Shown here in pieces: positions 1-7,995 of a stretch of DNA of 64,000 bases (its first letter is position 1; each line of letters starts with the position of its first letter). Source of the DNA: Umezawaea sp042738955 (GTDB taxonomy: Bacteria > Actinomycetota > Actinomycetes > Mycobacteriales > Pseudonocardiaceae). Made by a program: the position numbers and the translations under genes. The notes beneath the pieces were generated by a model. That model was not told the DNA's origin. It was given only the letters and a program-made list of their open reading frames with translations, and searched no databases. Location of the stretch: contig NZ_JBHYHC010000025.1 in assembly GCF_042738955.1 (NCBI RefSeq), positions 1 through 64,000 on the forward strand, in the 5' to 3' direction.

Positions 1-1
1 G

Positions 2-85
2 GGCAGCAGCCCGGAGGTGCTGGAGCTGACCAAGGGCATCGAGGCGAGCCGGGCCGAGTACCTGGCCAAGCTGGGCACCGGGTGA
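2..85 (+). CDS. C-terminal end of an unidentified protein (partial)
   Basis: An open frame enters from the left edge and ends with TGA at 83-85, giving 27 residues that finish in YLAKLGTG. The codons have the high-GC third positions typical of the neighbours, and the frame stays open to the edge. The visible part is a charged, probably helical tail without a recognisable motif, so no function can be given. A very strong G/C hairpin follows immediately and would serve as its terminator. Confidence 0.55.
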   Translation, partial: GSSPEVLELTKGIEASRAEYLAKLGTG

Positions 86-90
86 CGCGA

Positions 91-138
91 GGGGGGGGGG
101 GGCCGGGCGCCCCGCCCGCCCCCCCCCCCCGCCCCCCC
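91..138 (+). terminator. G12/C12 homopolymer hairpin
   Basis: Twelve consecutive G (91-102) are followed by GC-only sequence and twelve consecutive C (119-130), then G and eight more C. The G and C runs can pair into a GC-only stem just after the stop at 85 and before the start at 172. No U tract follows, so this would be a stem-only terminator of the kind common in actinomycetes. Homopolymers this long are also prone to sequencing or assembly error, so their length should be treated with caution. Confidence 0.45.
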
Positions 139-171
139 CGCGCTGGTCAGGGCATCGGGTTAGATGTCGCC

Positions 172-780
172 GTGACGACATCCCGAGACCCCGACCGGCT
201 GGTCCTGTTCACCGACGCGGTGGTCGCCATCGCGATCACCCTGCTGGTCCTGCCGCTCGTGGACGCCGTGTCCGAGTCCGTGGCGGAGCACCACACGTCG
301 GTGCAGGTGATCACGGAGAACCAGCCGAAGATCTACACGTTCCTGCTGAGCTTCGTGGTCATCGCGCAGTACTGGATCACCCACCACCGGGTGTTCGAGA
401 ACGTCAAGGCGTACAACAGGCCGTTGACGCTGGTGAACCTGCTGTGGCTGCTGACGATCGTGGTGCTGCCGTTCCCGACGGAGATGCTCGGCGCGTACAG
501 CGACGACAAGTTCACCGCGCTCGTCTACATCGGCACGATCCTCGCCAGCAGCGTCTGCCTCTCGGCGCTGACCGTCATGATCCACGGCAACCCGGAGGTC
601 GGTCGTGACGCCACCGGCTACACGGCGCGGAACGTCCTGCTGGCGATGATCCCCACCGGGCTGCTGGTGCTCGCGTTCGTGCTGGCCTCGACCGTGCCCG
701 GCCTGACCTACACGTGGTTGCTGCTGCTGTTCCTGTCCGGGCCGCTCGGCTTCCTCATCCGCAAGCGGTTCCCGGCCTAG
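172..780 (+). CDS. TMEM175-family (DUF1211) potassium channel-like membrane protein
   Basis: The 202-residue product is mostly hydrophobic, with about five or six membrane segments. The family hallmark lies at the start of the first helix, R9-x3-F13-T14-D15 followed by AVVAIAITLLVL; TMEM175 proteins usually have FSD, and here Ser is Thr. Bacterial members form tetrameric potassium-selective leak channels in the inner membrane, with the first helix lining the pore. The GTG at 172 is chosen because the frame upstream of it runs through the G/C homopolymers and would add only low-complexity Gly/Pro/Arg. The stop codon is shared with the convergent HAD gene through the palindrome CTAG (777-780). 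The family call is firm; the physiological role is not visible from context. Confidence 0.85.
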   Translation: MTTSRDPDRLVLFTDAVVAIAITLLVLPLVDAVSESVAEHHTSVQVITENQPKIYTFLLSFVVIAQYWITHHRVFENVKAYNRPLTLVNLLWLLTIVVLPFPTEMLGAYSDDKFTALVYIGTILASSVCLSALTVMIHGNPEVGRDATGYTARNVLLAMIPTGLLVLAFVLASTVPGLTYTWLLLLFLSGPLGFLIRKRFPA

Positions 781-1544
781 GGGACCAGCGTCGCGAGCAG
801 GGCGGGCAGGTCGGCGATCGAGTCGACCTCCGCCCGCGCCCGCCCGGTCAGGCCCTCCGCGTGCTGCGCCGCGTACTTGCCGGTGCGCACCTGGACGGTC
901 ACCGCGCCCGCGGCCAGCCCGCCCTCGATGTCGGTGGTGGCGTCGTCGCCGACGACCACGCAGTCCGCCACCTCGACGCCGAGCGACCGGGCCGCCAGCG
1001 CGAAGAAGTCGGTGGACGGCTTGCCGAGGACCGTCGCCTCCACCCCCGCCGCGTACTCGAGCCCCGCCACGACCGCGCCGGTGTCGACGTGGTCGCCGTC
1101 GTCGCGGCGGAAGTACCGCCCCCGTTGCAGAGCCACGAGGTCCGCCCCGTCGCGCAGCGCGCGGAACGCCCCGTCCAGCGTCGAGTAGTCCAGCGTGTCC
1201 TGGCAGTCGCCCACCAGCACGTGGGTGTACGGCGCCGTCGTCGCCAGGTGGGCGAACTCGCCGCGCAGCCCGGTCGACACGAGCGTGAACACCGAGGCGT
1301 CCGGCAGACCCGCGAACAGCTCGCGGGCCGCCGACACCGGCGTGAACAGCTCCGCCACCGGGACGTCCAGGCCGTAGCCCGCCAGCTCCTCGGCCACCCT
1401 CACCGGCGGCCGGGAGTCGATGTTGGTCAGGAAGCGCAGCCCGAGACCCCGTGCCCGCAGGGCGTCCACCGCCTCGGCGGCGCCGGGCAGCGGCTCGCCC
1501 TTGGCGAACAGCGTGCCTTCCAGGTCCAGCAGAACGGCGGGCAT
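777..1544 (-). CDS. HAD-superfamily (subfamily IIA) hydrolase
   Basis: The 255-residue protein has the HAD phosphatase motifs: D7-L-E9-G-T11 (nucleophile Asp, with Glu where the second Asp normally stands), T40-N41, K175 in GKPST, and G199-D200-D201 with D205. The C2-type cap between motifs II and III puts it with NagD/LHPP-like phosphatases acting on small phosphorylated metabolites or phospho-amino acids. The Asp-to-Glu change at residue 9 is seen in some members and may lower phosphatase activity. A good AGGAGG lies just before the ATG at 1544 and overlaps the upstream stop region. It is the last gene of the minus-strand run, 11 bases after the metallophosphoesterase, so both may trim phosphorylated products of the pathway. 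The substrate is unknown. Confidence 0.85.
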   Translation of the reverse strand: MPAVLLDLEGTLFAKGEPLPGAAEAVDALRARGLGLRFLTNIDSRPPVRVAEELAGYGLDVPVAELFTPVSAARELFAGLPDASVFTLVSTGLRGEFAHLATTAPYTHVLVGDCQDTLDYSTLDGAFRALRDGADLVALQRGRYFRRDDGDHVDTGAVVAGLEYAAGVEATVLGKPSTDFFALAARSLGVEVADCVVVGDDATTDIEGGLAAGAVTVQVRTGKYAAQHAEGLTGRARAEVDSIADLPALLATLVP

Positions 1545-1555
1545 CGGGAGCCTCC

Positions 1556-2290
1556 TCAGGCCAGTGCGCGGAAGTGCGTCGTCAGCACATCCTGGTCGAG
1601 CAGGTGGAAGGCCAGCCCCACGGGCGTGTCGTAGAGGGTCAGGTCGCCGTCGTGCTCCCACGGCAGCAGTGACGTCGACTTCACGCCCGGCGCGACCCGC
1701 ACCGGCACGCCCGCGAACGTCGACGCCGCGGCCGTGTGCGCGTGGCCGCACAGCACCCCGGCGACCCGCGGGTGCTTGCGCACCACGGCCGCGAGGTCGT
1801 CCGGGTTGAGCAGCCGCATGGCGTCCAGCTCCGGGATGCCGAGCGGCACCGGGTGGTGGTGCAGCGCGATGAACGCGGGCCCGTCGCCCTCGGCCAGCGC
1901 GGAGTCCAGCCACGCCAAGGTCTCCTGCGCCAGTTCGCCGTCCGGTTTGCCGGGGATGACCGAGTCGCACAGCAGGAACGACGCCCCCGCCACCTCGTGC
2001 GCCTGGTTCACCGGCCCGGACCCGGACAGGCCGAGCAGCGTGCCGCGGAACGCCGTCCGCTCGTCGTGGTTGCCGGGGCAGAACAGCACCGGCACGGCGA
2101 GCGGCGCCACGAGCCGCAGCACCGTCTCGTAGTCCTCCGGCCTGCCCTGCTCGGTCAGGTCGCCGGTGACGAGCACCGCGTCGACCCGACCGGGCAGGGC
2201 GGCCAGGTAGTCGACCACGCGCGCCGCGCGCCCCTCGTTGCGGGCGCTGCCGTCGATGTGCACGTCGCTGAGGTGCGCGAGCGTGATCAC
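1556..2290 (-). CDS. Calcineurin-like metallophosphoesterase
   Basis: The 244-residue cytosolic protein shows the whole metallophosphatase signature in order: D9-x-H11 in LSDVHIDG, GDLTEQG near residue 43, GNHDE, LHHHP and CGHAHT near the C terminus. These residues bind the two-metal centre. The family includes CpdA-like cyclic-nucleotide and other phosphodiesterases and phosphomonoesterases, so the substrate cannot be inferred from motifs alone. The GTG start at 2290 is supported by AGGAGG five bases upstream. The gap to the ATP-grasp stop is only 13 bases, and to the HAD gene 11 bases, so it belongs to the long minus-strand operon. No signal peptide is present. Confidence 0.87.
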   Translation of the reverse strand: MITLAHLSDVHIDGSARNEGRAARVVDYLAALPGRVDAVLVTGDLTEQGRPEDYETVLRLVAPLAVPVLFCPGNHDERTAFRGTLLGLSGSGPVNQAHEVAGASFLLCDSVIPGKPDGELAQETLAWLDSALAEGDGPAFIALHHHPVPLGIPELDAMRLLNPDDLAAVVRKHPRVAGVLCGHAHTAAASTFAGVPVRVAPGVKSTSLLPWEHDGDLTLYDTPVGLAFHLLDQDVLTTHFRALA

Positions 2291-2303
2291 GGGGTCCTCC
2301 TGC

Positions 2304-3554
2304 TCAGACGATCTCGTAGAAGCTGTCGCCGTCCAGATAACGCGTTGTCGCGTAGTCGCGCCAGAGCAGAGCGGACGACGTGTTCATCAGGTGGACGAGC
2401 ATCGGGTAGGTGAAGTCGCCCTTGGTGACCGAGATCCGGTCGCCGGGCTTCACCTTGACCACCGCGCCGTGGAAGCTCTCCAGGGCCTTCACCTGGTCCA
2501 GCTTCGGGTACGACACCAGCGTGCCCGCCTTCGGCGACACCATGTTCGCGCAGATGGCGTGCCGCTGGATGACGTAGTCGTCCTTCGCGCGCTCGGTGAA
2601 CCGCGCCGGGTCGGTGTAGGCGTCGACGGTCCACTCCAGCTGGCTCTCGCCGATGGCCTCGGTGACCAGCACCGGCAGGTCCGCGCCGCAGATCCGCGAC
2701 GCCGTCTCGACCAGCCGCGGGCCCGCGTCGGTGAGCTTCAGCTCGGTGTGCGCGGGACCGTTGCGCACGCCCAGCGCGTCCAGCACGGTGAACACGTAGT
2801 CGGCGAGCTGGTCCTGCTCGGGTCCTCGGCGGGTCAGCAGGTGCGAGCCGCCCAGCAGGTCCCGCACGCCGTTCACGTTGAGGTGCCGGGTGGAGTGGAT
2901 GTCGGTCACGTAGTGGACGCCGTCGAGGCTGACGGTGTTCACGTAGTACTCGATGCCCTCCAGGTACTCCTGGGCCAGCACCGCGTCGTTGCGCAGGTCG
3001 AGGACGCTGTCGGTGTCGACCAGCGCGTCGAACGCCGCCAGCACGTCCGCCTCGTCGTCGCAGAAGTAGATGCCGTCGTTGCCCGCGCTCTTGACCGGCT
3101 TGATCACGACCCGGCCCGCGCCGGACTCGCGGTACCAGGAGAGCAGCACGTCCCGGTCGTGGGCGAGGATCTGCGCCGCCACCGGCACCCCGGCGGCCTT
3201 GATCGTCTCGGCCATCAGGAACTTGTCCCGCCGGGCCGGGCTCAGCGCCGTCCCGTTGGTGCGCAGGTCGAGCGCCTCGCTGAGCTGGTCGGCCAGCTCG
3301 ACGCCGCTCTCGATGCCCGCGATGACCGCGATCGGGTCGAACGCCTTGAGCGCGGCGACCGTGACGGCCAGGTCGCCGGTGTGCACGACCTCGTCGCGGA
3401 AGTCGGCCGCGACGAACGTGGGCGCGTAGACGGCGGGGATGCTGGGCGCGGTGCGCACGTGCACGCACCGGAAACCCTTGGCGTGGAACAGGGGCGCGAA
3501 GTAGCGCGCCGTGGAGTAGGCGTCGACGATCGCGACGACGCGGTCGGTGCTCAT
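2304..3554 (-). CDS. ATP-grasp ligase (carboxylate-amine ligase type)
   Basis: The 416-residue protein has a Rossmann-like N-terminal domain and an ATP-grasp fold. Visible ATP-site features are K152 in VVIKPVKSAGNDG (residues 149-161), the hinge E196-Y-L-E199, E271 in TELKL and the metal-binding ETASRICG segment (283-290). Enzymes of this class activate a carboxylate as acyl phosphate and join it to an amine or thiol, as in BacD-like dipeptide ligases. The ATG at 3554 overlaps the antiporter stop by four bases (ATGA), so translation is coupled. A second ATP-grasp ligase lies at 14716 on the other side of the operon. Two ligases plus exporters suggest assembly of a small amide-containing molecule, which is inference. 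Confidence 0.85.
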   Translation of the reverse strand: MSTDRVVAIVDAYSTARYFAPLFHAKGFRCVHVRTAPSIPAVYAPTFVAADFRDEVVHTGDLAVTVAALKAFDPIAVIAGIESGVELADQLSEALDLRTNGTALSPARRDKFLMAETIKAAGVPVAAQILAHDRDVLLSWYRESGAGRVVIKPVKSAGNDGIYFCDDEADVLAAFDALVDTDSVLDLRNDAVLAQEYLEGIEYYVNTVSLDGVHYVTDIHSTRHLNVNGVRDLLGGSHLLTRRGPEQDQLADYVFTVLDALGVRNGPAHTELKLTDAGPRLVETASRICGADLPVLVTEAIGESQLEWTVDAYTDPARFTERAKDDYVIQRHAICANMVSPKAGTLVSYPKLDQVKALESFHGAVVKVKPGDRISVTKGDFTYPMLVHLMNTSSALLWRDYATTRYLDGDSFYEIV

Positions 3555-4876
3555 GGCGTTGGTCCTCTTCCGGTGTGCAGTGGCTTCTCGACGGGGACGC
3601 CGGTGTCGTCGAACGGTGCCAGCCCGCGGGCGACGGCCTGCTCCAGCCACGACCCCGCGATCAGCGAGGTGATCACCGCGGTCAGCACCAGCGTGGTGAA
3701 GAACCGGCCGTTCACGATGCCCGCGTCGTACGCGACCCCGGCGAGCACGATGCCCGGCCCGCCTCGGGCGTTCAACGCGATCGCCAGGTTCAGCGAGGGT
3801 ATCGGGGGAGTGCCGGACAGCCTGCCGCCCAGGTACACGCTGCTGGCCTTGACCAGGCAGGCGAACGCGATGAAGTAGGCCGTGAACAACGGGTCCAGGT
3901 CGTGCACGAGGTCGAGCTTGAGGCCGATGACCGCGAAGTAGACGGGCATGAAGAACGCCGTGGAGAAGCCGCGGACGACCTCGACGTGCCGGGCCTCGCC
4001 GCCGCCCTCGCCGCGCCGGGACACCAGTCCGACCACGAACGCGCCGAACAGCGGCACGATGCCGAGGAACACGCACAGCGCCGACACCGCGAGCACCAGC
4101 ACGACGCTGCGGGCCAGCACGGAGGCGGGCTCGCCCGTGCCGGTGAACCGCGCCCGCAGCCGCGTGCCGACGAACCCGGCCACCGCGAGGAACAGCACCG
4201 GCACCACGGCGTGGTAGACGATCGTCGCCGTCTGCGAGGTGATGCCCAGCAGCGAGACCAGGCCGAACTCGCCGGTCTTGCCCTTGTTCACCAGGCCGAG
4301 CGACATCGCGATGACCACGTTGAGGACGATGTCCTCCAGCACCGCGATGGACAGCACGATCCGGGCGAACGGGGTCCGCAGGATGCCGAGGTCCAGCATG
4401 ATCCGCGAGATCACCGGGATGCTGGTGATGGCGATGGCGACCGCGATCACCAGGGTGAGCGACGTCCGCCCGTCGGCCGGGCCGATGATCAGCGCCGGGT
4501 TGGTGACGGCGGCGAACCCGAGGCCGAGCACGAACGGGATCACCATGCCCACCACTGAGATCACCGTGACGGCGCGGACGTTGTCCCGGCCCACCACCGA
4601 CCGCATCTGCGTGCCGGTGAGGAACATCAGCAGCAGCAGGCCGAGCTGGTAGACCAGCGCGAGCCCCGAGGCCACCGGCCCGGTCTTCGGGAACAGCCAC
4701 TCGCTCGCCGCCGGGGCGACCTGGCCGAGCAGGGTGGGACCGAGCAGCAGCCCGCCGAGGATCTCGCCGATCACGGCGGGCTGGCGGAACCTGCCGAACA
4801 GCCTGCCGAGCAGGTGGGCCGCGACGAGCAGCAGCACGAGCGCGGACAGCAGCCGGAACAGCTCGGTGTTGGACAT
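3551..4876 (-). CDS. CPA2-family cation:proton antiporter
   Basis: The 441-residue protein consists of about 12 membrane helices. It has the GEILGGLLLGPTLLG segment near residues 37-51 and later helix segments typical of the Kef/NapA-like CPA2 family, which exchange sodium or potassium for protons across the cytoplasmic membrane. No C-terminal TrkA-N domain is present; the protein ends shortly after the last helix. Its start overlaps the dCTP-deaminase stop by one base (TGATG) and its stop overlaps the ATP-grasp start by four. A cation antiporter inside a tightly coupled operon of nucleotide-type enzymes is unusual. It could provide self-protection or export an organic ion, but nothing in the sequence decides this. 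Confidence 0.85.
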   Translation of the reverse strand: MSNTELFRLLSALVLLLVAAHLLGRLFGRFRQPAVIGEILGGLLLGPTLLGQVAPAASEWLFPKTGPVASGLALVYQLGLLLLMFLTGTQMRSVVGRDNVRAVTVISVVGMVIPFVLGLGFAAVTNPALIIGPADGRTSLTLVIAVAIAITSIPVISRIMLDLGILRTPFARIVLSIAVLEDIVLNVVIAMSLGLVNKGKTGEFGLVSLLGITSQTATIVYHAVVPVLFLAVAGFVGTRLRARFTGTGEPASVLARSVVLVLAVSALCVFLGIVPLFGAFVVGLVSRRGEGGGEARHVEVVRGFSTAFFMPVYFAVIGLKLDLVHDLDPLFTAYFIAFACLVKASSVYLGGRLSGTPPIPSLNLAIALNARGGPGIVLAGVAYDAGIVNGRFFTTLVLTAVITSLIAGSWLEQAVARGLAPFDDTGVPVEKPLHTGRGPTP

Positions 4877-5421
4877 CAGGCGCCCGCCACCAGTTGCGGC
4901 AGCGGCGTGACGTCCAGGCTGAGCCTCGACGGCACCGCCGACCGCGACCCGGTGTACTTGCCGTCGTAGCCGATCGCGTCGCCCTGCATGGCCCAGAACG
5001 CCAGCTTACCGATGATCATGCCGGGGTAGACCCGCACCGGTTCCGCGACCGCGATCTCCAGCGTCCACGGGAAGAGCGCCCCGCTGTGGCCGAGCGGCGC
5101 GGAGAACTGGATCCACATCCCGAGCGTCGACACCGAGCGGCACGCGTACAGCGTGGCCGCGTAGTGCGGGCTGCCCATGGTCTCCATCGTGCCGCCGAGG
5201 TAGAAGCGGCCGGGGAACAGGGTCGTGCCCTCGTCGTCCATGACGAGCGTGGTCGACCGCATCGGCGTGCGCGAGTCGATGACCTCGTCGTCGTAGGAGA
5301 TGATCTCGCGGGCCAGCCGGAAGCCGTAGCTGTTGGGCTCCAGGCGTTCCGGGTCGTAGTCGTCGATGTGGATGCGGCCCGCGAGCACCTCGCGGTGGAT
5401 GTCCTTGCCGGTGAGGATCAC
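4876..5421 (-). CDS. dCTP deaminase-like protein with altered phosphate-binding motif
   Basis: The 181-residue protein is full length for the Dcd/dUTPase fold. It has the N-terminal EPNSYGFRLA segment (29-37) and the second conserved block ending in WTLEIA, where E122 matches the glutamate that activates water in dCTP deaminases. The segment that should read RSSxAR and bind the triphosphate is R95-S-V-S-T99, so conserved Ser and Arg positions are changed. Family members convert dCTP to dUTP; this one may use another nucleotide or need a partner. The first gene of the same operon carries a second Dcd domain with the opposite pattern (RSSVAR kept, Glu lost). The start overlaps the kinase stop by four bases. 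Confidence 0.82.
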   Translation of the reverse strand: MILTGKDIHREVLAGRIHIDDYDPERLEPNSYGFRLAREIISYDDEVIDSRTPMRSTTLVMDDEGTTLFPGRFYLGGTMETMGSPHYAATLYACRSVSTLGMWIQFSAPLGHSGALFPWTLEIAVAEPVRVYPGMIIGKLAFWAMQGDAIGYDGKYTGSRSAVPSRLSLDVTPLPQLVAGA

Positions 5422-5954
5422 AGCCAGCTCCCGACCAGGTCGCGGACGGCGGCGCGGTGCTCGTCGAGCGACCCGCTGTTGTCCAGCACGGCGTCCGGCT
5501 CGATCAGGTCCAGCTGGCTGGTCGACTTGTCAGCACGGGACGTGTCGCCCCGACCGGCTAGCCGCTTCTCCCGGACGTCCGGCGACGCGGTGACCCGCAG
5601 CACCCGGAAACCGCCCTCGCGCAACGCCTTCGCGTCCACGTGCGGGTCGCGCAGGTCGTCGTTGAGGACGACGTCCGCGTCCGTCGCGCCGAGCCTGGCG
5701 AGGAAGTCGTCGGCCAGCGACCGGGGGTTGATCCGGCGCATGGCGTCGGCCAGCGCCTCCATCAGCACCTGGTCCTGCACGCCGTCGGCCAGCTCGACGC
5801 CGGACCTGCGGTACACCTGCGCCTGGAGGTCGTAGAGGGGTTTGGCGAGCTTGACCGTGGAGCAGGTCAGGCCCCGCTCGGCCGCGAACTCCGCGACCAG
5901 CCCGGCGGTGGTGGACTTGCCGCAGCCCGCCAGTCCGATGATGGCTAAGCGCAT
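5418..5954 (-). CDS. P-loop nucleotide kinase-like protein
   Basis: The 178-residue protein starts with a Walker A loop, GLAGCGKST at residues 7-15, and has the size and layout of small nucleoside/nucleotide kinases. An Asp-Asp pair near residue 98 (NDDLRDPH) and a basic lid region (EKRLAGRGDTSRADK) follow, resembling deoxynucleotide monophosphate kinase or dephospho-CoA kinase relatives. It probably transfers the gamma-phosphate of ATP to a small substrate in the cytosol. It lies between the HPr-kinase-like gene (10 bases upstream) and the Dcd-like gene (4-base overlap), so nucleotide phosphorylation next to nucleotide deamination is a reasonable reading. AGGAG stands eight bases before the ATG. 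The exact substrate is unknown. Confidence 0.72.
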   Translation of the reverse strand: MRLAIIGLAGCGKSTTAGLVAEFAAERGLTCSTVKLAKPLYDLQAQVYRRSGVELADGVQDQVLMEALADAMRRINPRSLADDFLARLGATDADVVLNDDLRDPHVDAKALREGGFRVLRVTASPDVREKRLAGRGDTSRADKSTSQLDLIEPDAVLDNSGSLDEHRAAVRDLVGSWL

Positions 5955-5964
5955 GTCCTGTCTC

Positions 5965-7026
5965 CTAACGGGTTTCGGCGTCTCCGAGGACGGCGTCGGG
6001 GTCGATGTCGAGGGTGCCGCGCAAGCGGATCATGGGCACGTCGTCCAGGTGCCCTCGGAGCTTCGCGAGCGAGGCGTAGAACGCCGTGTAGTCCGGCACG
6101 AGGTGCGACTGCCAGGTGAAGAACGTGGTGTCCACCTGCCGGTCCACGATCTTGTTGAGCTGCGCCCAGCGCTCGTTGTCGTCGGTGACCCGCCACGTCC
6201 GCAGCGGCTCGCTCGGCCGCACCTCGGGCAGGAACAGCGCCGCCAGCCGCTTGGGGGCGGCGGAGAACTCGACGCCCAGCCACGCCTCGAACACGTCCGG
6301 GTCCATCAGCAGCTTCTCGCCGGGAGCACGCTCCTCCACCCCGGCGTCGACCGACTCGCGGACCAGTTCCGTCAGCCGGGGGTCGGCCAGGATCGTGCCG
6401 ACGCCGACGTACGGGTAGTCGCGCCACGGGTGCGCCATCACCACGCCGTCGACGACCTCGACGAACAGCTTGTCGCCGGTGAAGTACGTCCACTTCGGAC
6501 TGCGCAGCGCCGACAGCAGCGTCGTGGTCTTGCCCGCGCCCTTCGGGCCCGCGATGACCACGGCCTTCTCGTCGTCGCGCAGGCCGGAGGCGTGCAGCAC
6601 GACGGTGCCGCGCGACTCCTCGTGGCGGATCACCAGGTCCCGCACGAAGTCCAGCACCTGCACGGTCGACCCGGCGGTGATCGCCAGCTCGAACCCGTTG
6701 TCCTTGATCGCGTCGCGGGGCGCGTCGAGCAGCGTGGTGCGGTTGACGTACCGCCTGCGCTCGCCCACGTCCACGACGTGCGCGTCGAAGTTGAACTCGG
6801 CCGCGTTGCTGCGCCGGATCACCGACTGCTCGGTCTCCCACACCTCGGGCGCGACGTCGTGGTCCGGGTCGTAGGCCCGCACGGCGATCCGGAACGTGGG
6901 CACGCCCGCCGCGTCGGCGGACACCAGGTGGCGGAAGAACTTCCGCACCGGCGCGAACGCGGGCTCGGCGTCGGGTTCGACGTCGAACCGCACGGTGGTG
7001 CCGAGGAAGTTGAGGTACTCGGTCAC
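5965..7026 (-). CDS. HPr-kinase-like P-loop protein
   Basis: The 353-residue protein has an N-terminal domain of about 130 residues and then a P-loop at residues 160-168 (GPKGAGKTT) preceded by TVVLHASGL. That layout is typical of the HPrK/P C-terminal kinase fold and of HPr-kinase-like proteins in peptide and metabolite gene clusters. No HPr or PTS gene is visible nearby, so it probably phosphorylates something else, perhaps a small molecule or a carrier made by this operon. The GTG start at 7026 overlaps the SRPBCC stop (GTGA). The assignment rests on the loop context and length; the HPrK-specific catalytic His-containing motif is not clearly recognisable. Confidence 0.65.
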   Translation of the reverse strand: MTEYLNFLGTTVRFDVEPDAEPAFAPVRKFFRHLVSADAAGVPTFRIAVRAYDPDHDVAPEVWETEQSVIRRSNAAEFNFDAHVVDVGERRRYVNRTTLLDAPRDAIKDNGFELAITAGSTVQVLDFVRDLVIRHEESRGTVVLHASGLRDDEKAVVIAGPKGAGKTTTLLSALRSPKWTYFTGDKLFVEVVDGVVMAHPWRDYPYVGVGTILADPRLTELVRESVDAGVEERAPGEKLLMDPDVFEAWLGVEFSAAPKRLAALFLPEVRPSEPLRTWRVTDDNERWAQLNKIVDRQVDTTFFTWQSHLVPDYTAFYASLAKLRGHLDDVPMIRLRGTLDIDPDAVLGDAETR

Positions 7027-7433
7027 GGCGTGGCGCCCTCTCGGCTGGTGGCGGCGACGGCGCGCACCAGCGCGTCGGCGTGCGCCTGGAACGACTGCGT
7101 CCAGATCGGGTCGAGCAGCGGGGCCAGCCCGTCGATGCCCAGGTGGAACTCGATGCGCAGGCTCAGCGTGTCCGCGACGGTCCACGTGCCGCGCAGCTCG
7201 GCGAGGTCGCCGGTGACCTGCTCGAAGTCCTGCCGCCCGTCGGCGACCGGGCTCCAGCGCTGCACCCAGTCGACCTGGCTGCCGTTGAGCAGGGCGCTCC
7301 ACCGCTCGTCGCCCTCGGGTGTCGTCGTCACCTCGAGGACGTGGTCGGCGAGCGCGGGCACGTTCCGCACCGCCGCCCACACGCGGTCCTCGGGCACCCC
7401 GCTGATCGGCGTTTCCGCCACGACCGTGTTCAT
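7023..7433 (-). CDS. SRPBCC (START-like) family protein
   Basis: This is a 136-residue protein with the helix-grip pattern of SRPBCC proteins: a short strand with TPISGVPEDRVWAAVRN near the N terminus, a run of alternating strands, and a long amphipathic C-terminal helix (FQAHADALVRAVAA). Members bind hydrophobic ligands and include polyketide cyclases and aromatases, but many are simple binders. Three in-frame ATG codons lie at 7451, 7439 and 7433. The last is chosen because GAGGGG sits six bases before it, while the others overlap the upstream stop or lack spacing. It sits between an unknown protein and the HPr-kinase-like gene, and couples to the latter through GTGA. Its ligand is unknown. 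Confidence 0.68.
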   Translation of the reverse strand: MNTVVAETPISGVPEDRVWAAVRNVPALADHVLEVTTTPEGDERWSALLNGSQVDWVQRWSPVADGRQDFEQVTGDLAELRGTWTVADTLSLRIEFHLGIDGLAPLLDPIWTQSFQAHADALVRAVAATSREGATP

Positions 7434-7443
7434 CGCCATCCCC

Positions 7444-7995
7444 TCAGGCATCCTTCATGAACGACGTCAGCAGGCCGACGTCCAACCCGGCGGACCGGGC
7501 CAGCTCGGCCCACTTCTGGAGCGTGAGCAGCATGTCCCGCTGCCCCTGCGCGACGAGCCGGTCCGGCAGCTCGCCGGGGAAGCCGTCGAGCAACCGCTGC
7601 CACAGCACGAAGATGTCGTCGACCCGGCAGCTGTCGCCGCCGAACTCCTCGTCGACGCCGAAGATGTCGCCCAGCTCCTCGCCGGTGGTGCTCGCCAGCT
7701 CGCTCAGGCCGTGTTCCAGGCCCAGCGCCAGGCAGTGCCCGTCGGCGGCGGCGACCCGGCCCGCGAGCCGGTTGTCGATGTCCACGAGCTGCTCCAGCAT
7801 CCGCAGCTTCGCGGCCTGCTGCATCTGCGGCTGCGAGGTCCCTCCTTCGAGGTCCTCCACGTAGGCGCGGCCCTCGGCCAGCATCAGCCACGCGACCTGC
7901 AACCAGGTCGTCACGGCCTGGGGGGTCGCGGTGCCGTGGCCCGCGCGGAGACCGGGGTACACCGGCACCCGGCTCGCGATCGTCGTCTCGGTCAT
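7444..7995 (-). CDS. Unrecognised helical protein of the 12-gene operon
   Basis: The 183-residue product is not recognised. It is predicted soluble and mostly helical, with a central acidic stretch (GEELGDIFGVDEEFGGD) and no cysteine-based metal site, P-loop or signal peptide. The start is firm: ATG at 7995 overlaps the stop of the phosphodiesterase-like fusion by four bases. The stop lies inside the translation-start region of the SRPBCC gene. Codon use matches the neighbours. Its placement between the large phosphodiesterase fusion and the SRPBCC protein suggests a dedicated partner or enzyme of the same pathway. It is one of the more attractive unknowns for structure prediction. Confidence 0.7.
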   Translation of the reverse strand: MTETTIASRVPVYPGLRAGHGTATPQAVTTWLQVAWLMLAEGRAYVEDLEGGTSQPQMQQAAKLRMLEQLVDIDNRLAGRVAAADGHCLALGLEHGLSELASTTGEELGDIFGVDEEFGGDSCRVDDIFVLWQRLLDGFPGELPDRLVAQGQRDMLLTLQKWAELARSAGLDVGLLTSFMKDA

